From a virus, in the IMG/VR virus record IMGVR_UViG_3300008116_000041, positions 1 through 64,000 of that record: a stretch of DNA of 64,000 nucleotides, one strand, 5' to 3'. Made by a program: the position numbers and the translations under genes. The notes under the pieces are model-generated. The model made no database searches. It was not told the DNA's origin and saw only the letters and a list, made by a program, of their open reading frames with translations. Position 1 is the first letter of the stretch, and every line of letters starts with the position of its first letter. Below are positions 48,301 through 55,756 of this stretch, piece by piece.

Positions 48301-48592
48301 CAAGAATTCTTGTAACGAACAATTGGTTTGATTGTTGAAGATATGACTTAGCAATGTAAGCCGCTTCATATTTAGGGATTTGAGTGTTCACAAATTTCTC
48401 AGGAGACGTAGGTCCAAAGAGAGCTTGGAACTGATCAAAACTTGTTATGAAAATTGGTTCGAAGGCTGGGCCGGTCAAGGTCTCCCCAACGATACCTAAA
48501 GTGGTTACCCCCACACTCTGAGCCACGAATGATAAATCAGTCTCTGTAGTGTAAACACCAGGTGATACGAATACTTTTTGTGCTGTTGCCAT
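45398..48592 (-). CDS. gp18: Tail sheath protein gp18-like, enlarged
   Basis: A 1064-residue protein against 659 in T4 gp18. The N-terminus (VFVSPGVYTTETDLSFVAQS, then GIVGETLTGPAF) and the C-terminal domain (about 900-1064, with LNVRRLLLQARKLISAVAVR and DFRVTVSSSPEDLDRN) are characteristic of contractile sheaths. The central part (about 110-700) is expanded with Ser/Thr/Gly-rich beta domains expected to project from the sheath surface. Contraction of the sheath drives the tube into the host. A terminator follows, and TATTTAT lies 33 bases upstream. Confidence 0.9.
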   Translation of the reverse strand: MATAQKVFVSPGVYTTETDLSFVAQSVGVTTLGIVGETLTGPAFEPIFITSFDQFQALFGPTSPEKFVNTQIPKYEAAYIAKSYLQQSNQLFVTRILGLSGYDAGPSWSFTTIANVNPNTIGTSGSSVDFVYSFSGNSGGTINLTQGTMPSIIWNNLDTPYTQNNGSTSSLRDDIEAQIMGIANASGSTSGSSLYVYGAIDTQDLIDLTGGTYTDVTNVFSVSDLDNSNIVFSAESNDEWYYATFDKPNTSQTGYSGYSFLNYVSTINGQGSATYATFSGAMSGSVYYYSGTSYSEYDNVVVATLRSRGISLYNATTAGPRYQVSGLTDLGLDISGSYSGLTSNPYSTFAITGTTYEGDNFSFETSFQSSDSEYITKVLSISNFSKSRLDVPVFVEEVYQTMLNWSYNNGYIRGINSEFVALPEARNGDLTSIANNLFQYQSPRTPWVVSELRGNKVYNLFKFVSISDGDAANTQVKISIMNMSFNNSTFDIMVRSFFDTDANPVVLEKYTNCTMDPNSNSFVAKKIGSSDGEYPLNSAYIMIELSEEYPIDALPCGFEGYTMRDYQGNTQSPIPIYKTAYNFPGQVIYNPPFGTTNGGSNVVTSSGDNVRRTFLGFSNTIGIDESFLQFKGFQNIANHCGTNAEIPFNYRTKGFHMDSGATVVTIANTFMTSGQTAFEVGDASFNSEPTSPENPYYRIFARKFTLCFAGGFDGWDIYRESRTNTDEYILGASGYLKGACPTSRYPSATGWGAFRDYAYGDNVSNWGSSDYYAYQLGITTFANPEATNINVFVTPGIDYVNNSGLVEYSVDMVEDDRADSIYICTTPDYDMFLPTTYDNVGLIYPTEAVNNLEETGIDSNYTATYYPWILTRDTVNNTQLYIPATGEVCRNLALTDNIAFPWYASAGYTRGLVNSIKARIKLTQENRDTLYQGRINPIATFSDVGTVIWGNKTLQVAESALDRLNVRRLLLQARKLISAVAVRLLFEQNDEIVRQQFLDSVNPIMDSIRRDRGVYDFRVTVSSSPEDLDRNTLTGKIYLKPTKSLEFIDIEFLITPAGATFENI

Positions 48593-48625
48593 TATTAAAA
48601 AGTTCTAGTTGAATTTATTTTATTC

Positions 48626-48632
48626 ATAAATA
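48626..48632 (-). promoter_or_regulatory. TATTTAT motif, tail sheath gene
   Basis: TATTTAT on the coding strand, 33 bases before the ATG at 48592. It lies in the 118-base gap that also precedes the divergent RHH gene. Confidence 0.5.
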
Positions 48633-48710
48633 TTAAATTAAAGACAAAAATCTTTGTTCCCGCATATGTATTTGTAAATCAGGATATTTAATTCTGCCTT
48701 TTTTCTGCCC

Positions 48711-48884
48711 ATGAAAACAACGTCAAAAACAAAGAAAGAGATAAAGAACATCAAGATCTCTATTGAGTCCCACGAAAGGTTGAGAAAATACTGTGACAAG
48801 AGGGGTTTGAAAATCTATAAGTTCCTTGAAAATTTAATCATGGAAAAATGTAGAGAGAAAACCGATTTGTACGGGGAAGATTAG
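48711..48884 (+). CDS. Small ribbon-helix-helix DNA-binding protein
   Basis: A 57-residue plus-strand gene inside a minus-strand tail block. The sequence has a basic start, then IKNIKISIESHERLRKYC and on to IYKFLENLIMEK. This fits the RHH (Arc/CopG-like) layout: a short beta strand (KISI), helix A (SHERLRKYCDKRG) and helix B (IYKFLENLIMEKC). RHH dimers bind operators as repressors. Its stop overlaps the convergent stop of the gp15-like gene by 4 bases. A near-match TATTTAA lies at 48685-48691. It could regulate the nearby divergent sheath unit. The target is unknown. Confidence 0.65.
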   Translation: MKTTSKTKKEIKNIKISIESHERLRKYCDKRGLKIYKFLENLIMEKCREKTDLYGED

Positions 48885-49921
48885 ACGAGACTTGCAATAT
48901 AGAGTAAAGACGAAGGTGCCGAAGGATCCACAGGAGTGATTTCAAAACGAACAACATCTCCTGAAGTTACCTGTATAGTGTAAACGTTTTGTCCATAGTA
49001 ATAATCGTTCAGATAAACGTCCCAACTATCAACATTTATATTACTACTATAATTGAAATTGGCGGTATAATTGTAAGTCTCGGTATAAGCACTTTCACCA
49101 ACAGCGAAGTTGAATGTTAAAGGAAACTCGGTTGCGTTTTCAGGATAAACTCTTTTAGGTCTCCTTCTTTTCGAATTACTTGTTTCTAATAACTGTACGG
49201 TCCTTGAGATTGCGGGTTTCACTTCGAACTCCTCTTCATCAATCAAGAATCCCATCATAAGAAAATCATAACTTTGAATGTAATATTTTCTTTTGTCTAA
49301 TTCTAAAACTGATTCATTAGAAACGTTCTGAAGAATTATTGGAACGTAGTGCCCTTTAACAAATGTGTATGCTTGACGAGAAGCAAATTTTTGCATTACA
49401 ATCTTATTCAATTGATTCAATTCACGCATTCTATTACACATGAACTTAAGGCTGTAAATTATATCGACAGGTACAGGTTGAGGTATTGTGTAGATATCCA
49501 TACCCTTTCTTTGTCCGTCCCATGTTGGAACAGTTGCGAAATAATACTGTCTTCTGTTGGGGATATTGTAAATCAAAGCTGGGTTTGATCCATATTTTAC
49601 ATCAGGATTTCTTACCACAGTCATGAAAGGAACTTTAACGTTCTTATCTAAGTCAGAAAAATTCCAAGTCTCAGTAAACTGAGCCCAGTTCTGTGTTGTA
49701 ATCATGATATCCACGACTGGCACAACTTTACCTGAAGTAACCGTTTCCAAATCGTTCTTCACAAAATCCAACATACCTCTATCTAAATCAGCATGAAGAA
49801 CAGACTTAGGTAAGTAAGTTCCATCTCTTGTAATATAATCCAAGAGTTGTTCCCTACGAGCAAGTAACTCTTTCTGAGGAACTAAATCAATCTGTTTTTT
49901 TACTTGTTTAGGAAAAGGCAT
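48881..49921 (-). CDS. Tail completion/sheath terminator protein, gp15-like
   Basis: A 346-residue protein. The central segment YTIPQPVPVDIIYSLKFMC followed by NRMRELNQLN and FASRQAYTFVKGHYVPI recalls the gp15-type tail terminators of T4-like phages, where a similar PQPVPVD/Y-x-L-x-[FI] strand is found. The C-terminal quarter (about 240-346) is a beta-rich addition. The gene order (neck-type gene, small gene, this gene, sheath, tube) matches the place of gp15. gp15 caps the top of tube and sheath and binds the head connector. Confidence 0.5.
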   Translation of the reverse strand: MPFPKQVKKQIDLVPQKELLARREQLLDYITRDGTYLPKSVLHADLDRGMLDFVKNDLETVTSGKVVPVVDIMITTQNWAQFTETWNFSDLDKNVKVPFMTVVRNPDVKYGSNPALIYNIPNRRQYYFATVPTWDGQRKGMDIYTIPQPVPVDIIYSLKFMCNRMRELNQLNKIVMQKFASRQAYTFVKGHYVPIILQNVSNESVLELDKRKYYIQSYDFLMMGFLIDEEEFEVKPAISRTVQLLETSNSKRRRPKRVYPENATEFPLTFNFAVGESAYTETYNYTANFNYSSNINVDSWDVYLNDYYYGQNVYTIQVTSGDVVRFEITPVDPSAPSSLLYIASLV

Positions 49922-50343
49922 TATGGTTCTAATAAATAAATTTTATTTGATCCATTCACCAAAGCAACTTGTGATGCTTGGTAAATTGGTTCTTGAGTTG
50001 ATTTTATAACGAACGAATCATTTACATAAGGGTTATACGAAATAACATCACCCCCATCTAAATTCGGAATTTCTTCACAAGGATATTCACAATAATCCTC
50101 CAACGTACCGATTACAAACGCGTGAACGTTTTTGGATTTCTCTTTTCTAACTTTTTCTTTCCCACCCTTTCTAACACGAAACTCAACATCTGATAGAACC
50201 ACAAAATCTGCGTGTAGAACTACGAGACCACTTTTCTGAATTGAGAAAGTATGTTTGTGTAGATTATAATACACCATTACCTTCTGACCCAAAAGGTTAT
50301 CACGTAACAAAGATTCTTGTGATTCAGATATTAAATAAATCAT
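49921..50343 (-). CDS. Conserved phage protein of VYYNLHK type
   Basis: A 140-residue protein. KVMVYYNLHKHTFSIQ near residues 21-36, and RKGGKEKVRKEKSKNVHAFV near 58-77, match a small conserved family I recall from many large phages, with no known function. The basic, Arg/Lys-rich middle suggests nucleic-acid or head contact. It starts in a 4-base overlap with the preceding neck-type gene and its stop overlaps the next start, so it belongs to the connector operon. Confidence 0.6.
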   Translation of the reverse strand: MIYLISESQESLLRDNLLGQKVMVYYNLHKHTFSIQKSGLVVLHADFVVLSDVEFRVRKGGKEKVRKEKSKNVHAFVIGTLEDYCEYPCEEIPNLDGGDVISYNPYVNDSFVIKSTQEPIYQASQVALVNGSNKIYLLEP

Positions 50344-50852
50344 ATTCCTCTAAATTCATTATCATTTACGTAAGTGGCAAGTATCGTCCTGTAGAACGGT
50401 TTATAACCACCATAAGTGTGTTTATTATCTGAATTAACCCTCCCATCATCAACCACACTATAATATCTAACACGGCTTTCAGTTTCATAATAACCTATGT
50501 AATCTCCAAAGTCGATTGAAATTTCAAGGTCGTCCAACGTTTGTTGATAAACAGAAACCTGAAGGTTTCCTGGCTCTGATTGGTTAATTCTTGATCCACC
50601 AAGCATTTGATTGGTAGGAGGTAGTATTTTCACATAACCCTTAAACTCTACAGGTGGTAAAAATTGAATTCCGTCCTCGAGAGCCTCTCCATAAACATCA
50701 TCAGTCTTAGTCTTTTTCTTATCTACCTTGTATAAAACTAATGTGAAATTCAAATCACCCTCAAGCCATTCTTCACCCATGCCAATATCAAGGGCAAAAT
50801 CTTCCCCACCGAAAAACTTACCTAACCTTGTTATTGGGACCTGTCTATCCAT
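50340..50852 (-). CDS. Neck/head-completion protein, possibly gp14-like
   Basis: A 170-residue protein with DVYGEALEDGIQFLPPVEFK near residues 52-71 and FGDYIGYYETESRVRYYSVV near 115-134. This is compatible with head-tail connector proteins of T4-like phages, but the match to gp14 is from memory and context. It heads the connector operon ending with the gp15-like gene. TATTTAT lies 6 bases before the ATG, within a divergent promoter region shared with the SET-domain gene. Confidence 0.45.
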   Translation of the reverse strand: MDRQVPITRLGKFFGGEDFALDIGMGEEWLEGDLNFTLVLYKVDKKKTKTDDVYGEALEDGIQFLPPVEFKGYVKILPPTNQMLGGSRINQSEPGNLQVSVYQQTLDDLEISIDFGDYIGYYETESRVRYYSVVDDGRVNSDNKHTYGGYKPFYRTILATYVNDNEFRGI

Positions 50853-50854
50853 AT

Positions 50855-50886
50855 GTTGATAAATACATCGGAAAGAATTATATTTG
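50855..50886 (+). promoter_or_regulatory. Host-type promoter for SET-SNF2 operon
   Basis: GTTG (50855-50858, one mismatch to TTTG) is followed after exactly 20 bases by TATATTTG (50879-50886), matching the Bacteroidetes TAnnTTTG element. It lies 14 bases before the SET ATG at 50901 and encloses the divergent TATTTAT motif. Confidence 0.5.
50859..50865 (-). promoter_or_regulatory. TATTTAT motif, neck-type gene
   Basis: TATTTAT on the coding strand 6 bases before the ATG at 50852. It sits between the two elements of the divergent host-type promoter, so polymerases on the two strands should exclude each other. Confidence 0.5.
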
Positions 50887-50900
50887 TCTTAAAAATTGTT

Positions 50901-51299
50901 ATGAGAATAAACCCACCCACCAAAATATATTTGGATAAAAGTCCAATACACGGGATAGGTGTGTTCGCCAGCAATAAAATCAAAATATGGGAAGTGATCG
51001 AAATCTGTCCCATTGTTGACATCAACTTGAAAGACTCTGATCCATCACGTATTCTAATAGATTATAGATTTAACTGGCCTCAAGGTGGAAACCCTGAGAA
51101 ACAAGTAGTTTCTGGTGGTTATGGTATGTTTTATAATCATAGCGAAAAAGCAAGTGCCGCTTGGAGATCTAACAAAGAAAATAACACCTTTGAGTTCTAC
51201 GCATTGAGAGAGATCGAAAAAGGGGAAGAGATTTTGGTTTACTACGGGTCCGAAGAATATTGGGACATGATAAAAAGAGTTAAGGAAGAGAACCGATGA
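50901..51299 (+). CDS. SET-domain protein (putative lysine methyltransferase)
   Basis: A 132-residue SET-domain protein. It shows HGIGVFA (17-23, cofactor loop), YNHSEKASAAW (78-88, the N-H-S core motif) and GEEILVYYG (108-116, with the catalytic-site tyrosine region). SET enzymes transfer methyl groups from S-adenosylmethionine to protein lysines. The minimal size, without pre- or post-SET zinc modules, is usual for bacterial and viral forms. The start at 50901 is preferred over an in-frame ATG at 50853 that lies in the promoter. The stop overlaps the SNF2 start as ATGA, so the two are co-translated. The target may be a host or phage DNA-binding protein. Confidence 0.8.
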   Translation: MRINPPTKIYLDKSPIHGIGVFASNKIKIWEVIEICPIVDINLKDSDPSRILIDYRFNWPQGGNPEKQVVSGGYGMFYNHSEKASAAWRSNKENNTFEFYALREIEKGEEILVYYGSEEYWDMIKRVKEENR

Positions 51300-53050
51300 G
51301 TGACATATCAATAGAATCTAAAGCACTTTCAATTTTGGAAACCTACGAAGGTTCCAACAATTATATTCAGGAACTCAAACGTAAATTCCAACTCAACAAA
51401 AAGTTCTATCCAACAAGAAGTCAATCAGAATACATTATCAATAACCACGATAAACAACCTAAAGTTGCAAAGAAGTGGGCAATGTTAGACACCTATTTCG
51501 CACAGAAACTAGCTAACGATAAACTTTATACTCAAATACCTGAAAAAGTTTGGGTTGAAAAACTATTGGCCGAAAAAGATAAAGCGTACCATATTTGGGG
51601 TAAAGTTTTTGAATCGGAATCTCTCCATGAATTTTGGTTACCAAAAGCGGCTGTGATCAAAGACCACACCGTAAAAGACGTTAATATCAACTATGAAAAA
51701 TATTCTAACAGACCACCACTCAACCATCAGAAAGAAGCTATCCAAAAGTTGGTTGAAAATAAACGTTATGTTTTGGCGGATGATATGGGTCTTGGCAAGA
51801 CTACGTCTACCATTATAGCGGCTCTCGAATCAGGTGCAAAGAAAATTCTGATTATTTGTCCAGCCTCTTTGAAGATTAACTGGCAAAGAGAAATAGAAAA
51901 TTACACACAAAGATCGGTATACATTTCCGAAGGTAAGAACTTCAGTACGGAACACGACTTTGTTATCATAAACTATGACATTATAAAAAATTTCCATGAC
52001 CCTAAAAAGAAAGATGATTCGCAGATTCTTAGAGCCGGTTTTGATTTGGTGGTTATTGACGAAGCACACTATATTAAAAATCCTCAAGCCCAAAGGACCA
52101 AACTCATCAACGACTTTGTAAAAAGAGTTGATAGACTTTGGTTATTGACTGGTACTCCCATGACTTCAAGACCCATAGATTATTATAATCTCTTGAACCT
52201 CGTGGATTCTCCTGTTGCCAAAAATTGGATGGCGTATGTTATCCGATATTGTGAGGGGTATCAGTTCAAAGTTGGTGCTAGAAAAGTTTGGAACGTTATG
52301 GGTGCGTCCAATCTTGAGGAACTCAGAGACAGGACATCCAACATGGTCCTAAGAAGGTTGAAAGAAAATGTGTTGGATCTACCTGACAAAATTATTACCC
52401 CAGTTTACCTTAGACTGAAATCCAAAAAATATGAGGAAGTTATGGGTGACTATTACAATTGGTACGAAAAAAATCCTGATGAAAGTAAATCACTAACAGT
52501 ACAGTTCACCAAACTAACTGAGGTAAGACAAGTGATTGCAAATGAGAAAGTCTTGAATACTATTGAATTAGCGGAAAACATCATAGAACAAGGTAAAAAG
52601 GTTATTATATTTTGTAACTTCACAAACTCATTAGAACAGATTGTACAACACTTCGGGAAAGCGGCTGTTAGATTAGATGGATCAATGTCAAAACCCGACA
52701 GACAAAATAGTGTAGATAAATTCCAAAATGATGATAAAGTAAAAGTGTTCGTTGGTAATATAAAAGCCGCTGGGGTGGGAATTACCCTGACTGCCGCTGA
52801 AGCTGTTATCATGAACGATTTATCATTTTTACCGTCCGACCACTCTCAGGCGGAAGACAGAGCATATAGATACGGACAAAAAAACAATGTACTAGTTTAC
52901 TATCCAATATTTGAAAATACCATAGAAGGTATCATTTACGACATACTCAATAAGAAAAAACAAGTTATTGCTACGGTGATGGGTGATGTAAAGAATGATG
53001 TAGATATAGTAGAAGAAATTATGAAACAAATTAACCAACGTAGACAATAA
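51296..53050 (+). CDS. SNF2-family DNA translocase/helicase
   Basis: A 584-residue SWI2/SNF2 ATPase. Motifs are DDMGLGKTT (162-170, Walker A), DEAHYIKN (255-262), LTGTPM (284-289), a C-terminal RecA-like lobe with VIIFCNF, VGNIKAAGVGITLTAA, and QAEDRAYRYGQ (motif VI). The compact form resembles SMARCAL1/HARP-like annealing helicases. The N-terminal 140 residues are unassigned. A role in fork remodelling or displacement of bound proteins is likely, comparable in function to T4 UvsW. It is translationally coupled to the SET gene. Confidence 0.88.
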   Translation: MSDISIESKALSILETYEGSNNYIQELKRKFQLNKKFYPTRSQSEYIINNHDKQPKVAKKWAMLDTYFAQKLANDKLYTQIPEKVWVEKLLAEKDKAYHIWGKVFESESLHEFWLPKAAVIKDHTVKDVNINYEKYSNRPPLNHQKEAIQKLVENKRYVLADDMGLGKTTSTIIAALESGAKKILIICPASLKINWQREIENYTQRSVYISEGKNFSTEHDFVIINYDIIKNFHDPKKKDDSQILRAGFDLVVIDEAHYIKNPQAQRTKLINDFVKRVDRLWLLTGTPMTSRPIDYYNLLNLVDSPVAKNWMAYVIRYCEGYQFKVGARKVWNVMGASNLEELRDRTSNMVLRRLKENVLDLPDKIITPVYLRLKSKKYEEVMGDYYNWYEKNPDESKSLTVQFTKLTEVRQVIANEKVLNTIELAENIIEQGKKVIIFCNFTNSLEQIVQHFGKAAVRLDGSMSKPDRQNSVDKFQNDDKVKVFVGNIKAAGVGITLTAAEAVIMNDLSFLPSDHSQAEDRAYRYGQKNNVLVYYPIFENTIEGIIYDILNKKKQVIATVMGDVKNDVDIVEEIMKQINQRRQ

Positions 53051-53059
53051 CGAACTTAC

Positions 53060-53080
53060 GGATTATTTATAGAATAATCC
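53060..53080 (+). promoter_or_regulatory. Inverted repeat with TATTTAT motif, SOD-fusion gene
   Basis: GGATTAT (53060-53066) and ATAATCC (53074-53080) form a 7-bp inverted repeat that encloses most of TATTTAT (53064-53070). The motif ends 16 bases before the ATG at 53087. The arrangement could be an operator or the weak 3' end of the SNF2 transcript. Confidence 0.45.
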
Positions 53081-53086
53081 ATTTAT

Positions 53087-54619
53087 ATGAATAAACTAGA
53101 ACAGAAGATTGAACAACTTGAAAAACAAATTACAGAAACACACATTCAAGAAGAAACCAAGTTGTTAATCACAGAAATGAAAAAAATAGGAATAGAAAAA
53201 TTACCCTATTCTTACTCAGCCCTCAAAGGATTCATCGACGCAGAAACGATGAACTTCCACTACAACAAACATTACAAAGGCTATGTTGATAAACTAAACG
53301 ACGCACTTTCTAAGAAAAAATACGGCGATCTCGATTTGGAGAAGATAATAAAATCGATATCAAAGTATGACAAAACAATAAGAAACAACGCAGGTGGTGC
53401 ATTCAATCACGCATTGTTTTGGAATATGTTATCCCCAAAACCAATGAAACTAAAAGGGGAACTCGAAGAGAAAATCAAAAAACAATATAAAAATTTCAAC
53501 AACTTCAAAAAAGAGTTTGAAACAATAGCCAAAGAAAGATTCGGATCAGGTTGGGTTTGGTTGGTATTAACGAGTCAAAACAAGTTGAAGATAATGTCAA
53601 CTCCTAATCAGGACAACCCGCTGATGAATGTAATTGAAGGTGGGGGTTTTCCTTTATTGGGTCTTGATCTGTGGGAACACGCTTATTATTTGAAATACAG
53701 AAACAAAAGAGACGAGTACATTGCAAATTTTTGGAAAGTGGTAAATTGGGACTTTGTTTCAAAAATGTATGAGATGAAGACGGAAACAAAATTAGCTGAG
53801 TCTATAAAATTCAAACAGATTTTATCTGAAGGAAAATCAGAGAAGTGTTCTAGTGAGTTTGTTGAAGCTGTGAGAGTAATGTTTAATGTAAACAAAAAGA
53901 TAAAATACGAATACAGTGCTAATATCAACAACGTATTAAGAGAGGTATTCAGAGAAAATTGGGCCGAAAGGGACAATCAAGGAAACATGGCCGGTGTTTA
54001 TAATTTGGAATCACCAGGTAGATCTGTTGTAAATAAACTAAACACCAACTACAACGCTTTTTGTATATTGGTTAACGATATAAATAAGGTGATCAAATCT
54101 ATTGATCCGAAAAAGCCGTTGATAGATTTTGTTGGTAAGACGCCAGGCGAACAACTTGCAGAAATAACAAGATTCAACAAGGCAATAGACCATTTTAAAT
54201 TCAGAATATTTGACAAGGAAAGTTCTACATTCCAAAACTTAATGAGAACATTGATTGATACTGACTCAGCAGGAGAAAAAAGGGAAGAAATTACAGTTGC
54301 AATCATCAATAGATTTTTGGGAGCGGGATCCGCAGTTAAAACTGGTGGGTTGGGAGACGAAGAAGATATGACAAAGGGTATCGACGCAAAAATCACCGTA
54401 GACGGAAAAGAATACACCGCACAAATCAAGGGGTTCAAAGATAGAATAGAAAAAGGTGATAAGATAATTCTTACAGGTACAGGTAATGTCAAACAATATT
54501 CAACAGATTGGATGATTTTCCAAAAAGGAAAGAATGTTCTCATATTCAATAAAAAACCAAATATCATCGGTGGAAACTTCGTGTTTCCTAAAGACGCTTT
54601 GTTGTACGATATAAAATAA
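53087..54619 (+). CDS. Mn-type superoxide dismutase fused to nuclease-like domain
   Basis: A 510-residue fusion. Residues about 37-230 are a full Fe/Mn superoxide dismutase, which converts superoxide to peroxide and oxygen. Metal ligands are H58, H108 (in NNAGGAFNHALFWN), D194 and H198 (in DLWEHAYY). NNAGG and Q175 in STPNQD favour the Mn type. Residues 1-36 form an added helix. Residues about 240-510 are unrelated to SOD. Near the end, GIDAKITVDGKEYTAQIKGF (431-450) gives a D433...Q446-x-K448 pattern like PD-(D/E)XK nuclease folds. No stop or frame change separates the parts. TATTTAT precedes it. The nuclease label is inference. Confidence 0.8.
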   Translation: MNKLEQKIEQLEKQITETHIQEETKLLITEMKKIGIEKLPYSYSALKGFIDAETMNFHYNKHYKGYVDKLNDALSKKKYGDLDLEKIIKSISKYDKTIRNNAGGAFNHALFWNMLSPKPMKLKGELEEKIKKQYKNFNNFKKEFETIAKERFGSGWVWLVLTSQNKLKIMSTPNQDNPLMNVIEGGGFPLLGLDLWEHAYYLKYRNKRDEYIANFWKVVNWDFVSKMYEMKTETKLAESIKFKQILSEGKSEKCSSEFVEAVRVMFNVNKKIKYEYSANINNVLREVFRENWAERDNQGNMAGVYNLESPGRSVVNKLNTNYNAFCILVNDINKVIKSIDPKKPLIDFVGKTPGEQLAEITRFNKAIDHFKFRIFDKESSTFQNLMRTLIDTDSAGEKREEITVAIINRFLGAGSAVKTGGLGDEEDMTKGIDAKITVDGKEYTAQIKGFKDRIEKGDKIILTGTGNVKQYSTDWMIFQKGKNVLIFNKKPNIIGGNFVFPKDALLYDIK

Positions 54620-54630
54620 CTTTTAGAAAG

Positions 54631-54637
54631 TATTTAT
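54631..54637 (+). promoter_or_regulatory. TATTTAT motif, gp13-like gene
   Basis: TATTTAT on the plus (coding) strand, 6 bases before the ATG at 54644. Its orientation with the gene, opposite to the minus-strand sites, supports a strand-specific role. Confidence 0.5.
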
Positions 54638-54643
54638 ATTATT

Positions 54644-55756
54644 ATGGCAGTAATCGGAGAACCAGAAAGAGGTCGAATTTATACACGTATCAAACATCAG
54701 TTAGGTGCCCCTCTACGTTCGGTAGAATTGGAGGATGAAATGATGGATTCTTTGATGGAACTATCAATTCAAGATTATACACAATACACTTTAGATTGGT
54801 TGATCGAGTCACAATGGGTTAACTTAGTTAACTTAAATATGGATGAGAAATCTGTTGCCAAAGCATTGGTAACAAGAACAATGGATTTTGAAAACCAATT
54901 CACGTACGCATATTCAAAGATTGTTGGTCTTCAAACATCGGGTCCATGGGTTCTCAAAAAAGATTACATTACCCTTTCCGCAAATACACAACTTTATGAA
55001 ATACCTGCAGGTCGTGAGGTAAACGAGGTTTTATGGTTTACACCATCAGAGATGACATCAGGATTATTTAATCCGTGGGGTGGTGGATTTGCAGGAGCAC
55101 CTGGTTTAGGTGGTGGAGCTGGCTATGCACAAATGGGATATCAAGGTTCATACCTTATGACATCTGGATTCGACATGTTATTACGATTACAAGAAGTTAA
55201 CATATTGAACCGTATCTATGGTGGAGATCTAACATATAGAATAACAGGTTTACCTGATGGAAAAAAATTACTTCAACTTTATAATGTACCAGGAGGTAGG
55301 TTTGATTGGGGTACAATCGGGTATAATCAATACCGTGTATGGTATTGGTACTATGAAGTTGGTCCTGAAGATAGGGACGCTTGTTTGAAAGCAAACCCCG
55401 ATATAATAAAACTTCCCTCAGATGTTCCTTTGGAAACATTAGAATGGGAAGACCTTAACGTACCTGCACAACAATGGGTTAGAAGATGGTTTACCGCATA
55501 CTGTAAAGAAACTTTAGCGAGAGTTAGAGGAAAATACAGCGGTAATCTAAAAACGCCGGACTCTGAAATTACTATGGACTATCAAAGTCTATTAACAGAG
55601 GCGAAAGATGAAAAATCTAAACTTGAAGAAGAATTAAAACTTAGATTAGAACGCTTACGTCCTGAAAAGGTAATGGAAAAAGAAGCCTTGTTGGCAGAAA
55701 ATCTGAACAAACAAATGAAGTTCAGAGCGTTTCCAAGACAAATATACGTAGTCTAA
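54644..55756 (+). CDS. Neck protein gp13-like
   Basis: A 370-residue protein. It has a helical N-terminus, a glycine-rich insert at about 145-165 (FNPWGGGFAGAPGLGGGAGY) and a C-terminal QQWVRRWFTAYCKETLARVR followed by KYSGNLKTPDSEI and a charged coiled-coil end. This C-terminal pattern fits T4-like gp13 neck proteins, which complete the head so that a tail can attach. It is on the strand opposite to its usual partners (gp14- and gp15-like genes at 48881-50852), separated from them by the SET-SNF2-SOD cassette. The stop forms TAATG with the next gene. Confidence 0.6.
   Translation: MAVIGEPERGRIYTRIKHQLGAPLRSVELEDEMMDSLMELSIQDYTQYTLDWLIESQWVNLVNLNMDEKSVAKALVTRTMDFENQFTYAYSKIVGLQTSGPWVLKKDYITLSANTQLYEIPAGREVNEVLWFTPSEMTSGLFNPWGGGFAGAPGLGGGAGYAQMGYQGSYLMTSGFDMLLRLQEVNILNRIYGGDLTYRITGLPDGKKLLQLYNVPGGRFDWGTIGYNQYRVWYWYYEVGPEDRDACLKANPDIIKLPSDVPLETLEWEDLNVPAQQWVRRWFTAYCKETLARVRGKYSGNLKTPDSEITMDYQSLLTEAKDEKSKLEEELKLRLERLRPEKVMEKEALLAENLNKQMKFRAFPRQIYVV

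Noticed and set aside
50853-50900. Upstream in-frame ATG for the SET gene at 50853
   Set aside because: The extra 16 residues fall in the divergent promoter gap and precede the normal SET N-terminus; the ATG at 50901 fits the domain and the TATATTTG promoter.
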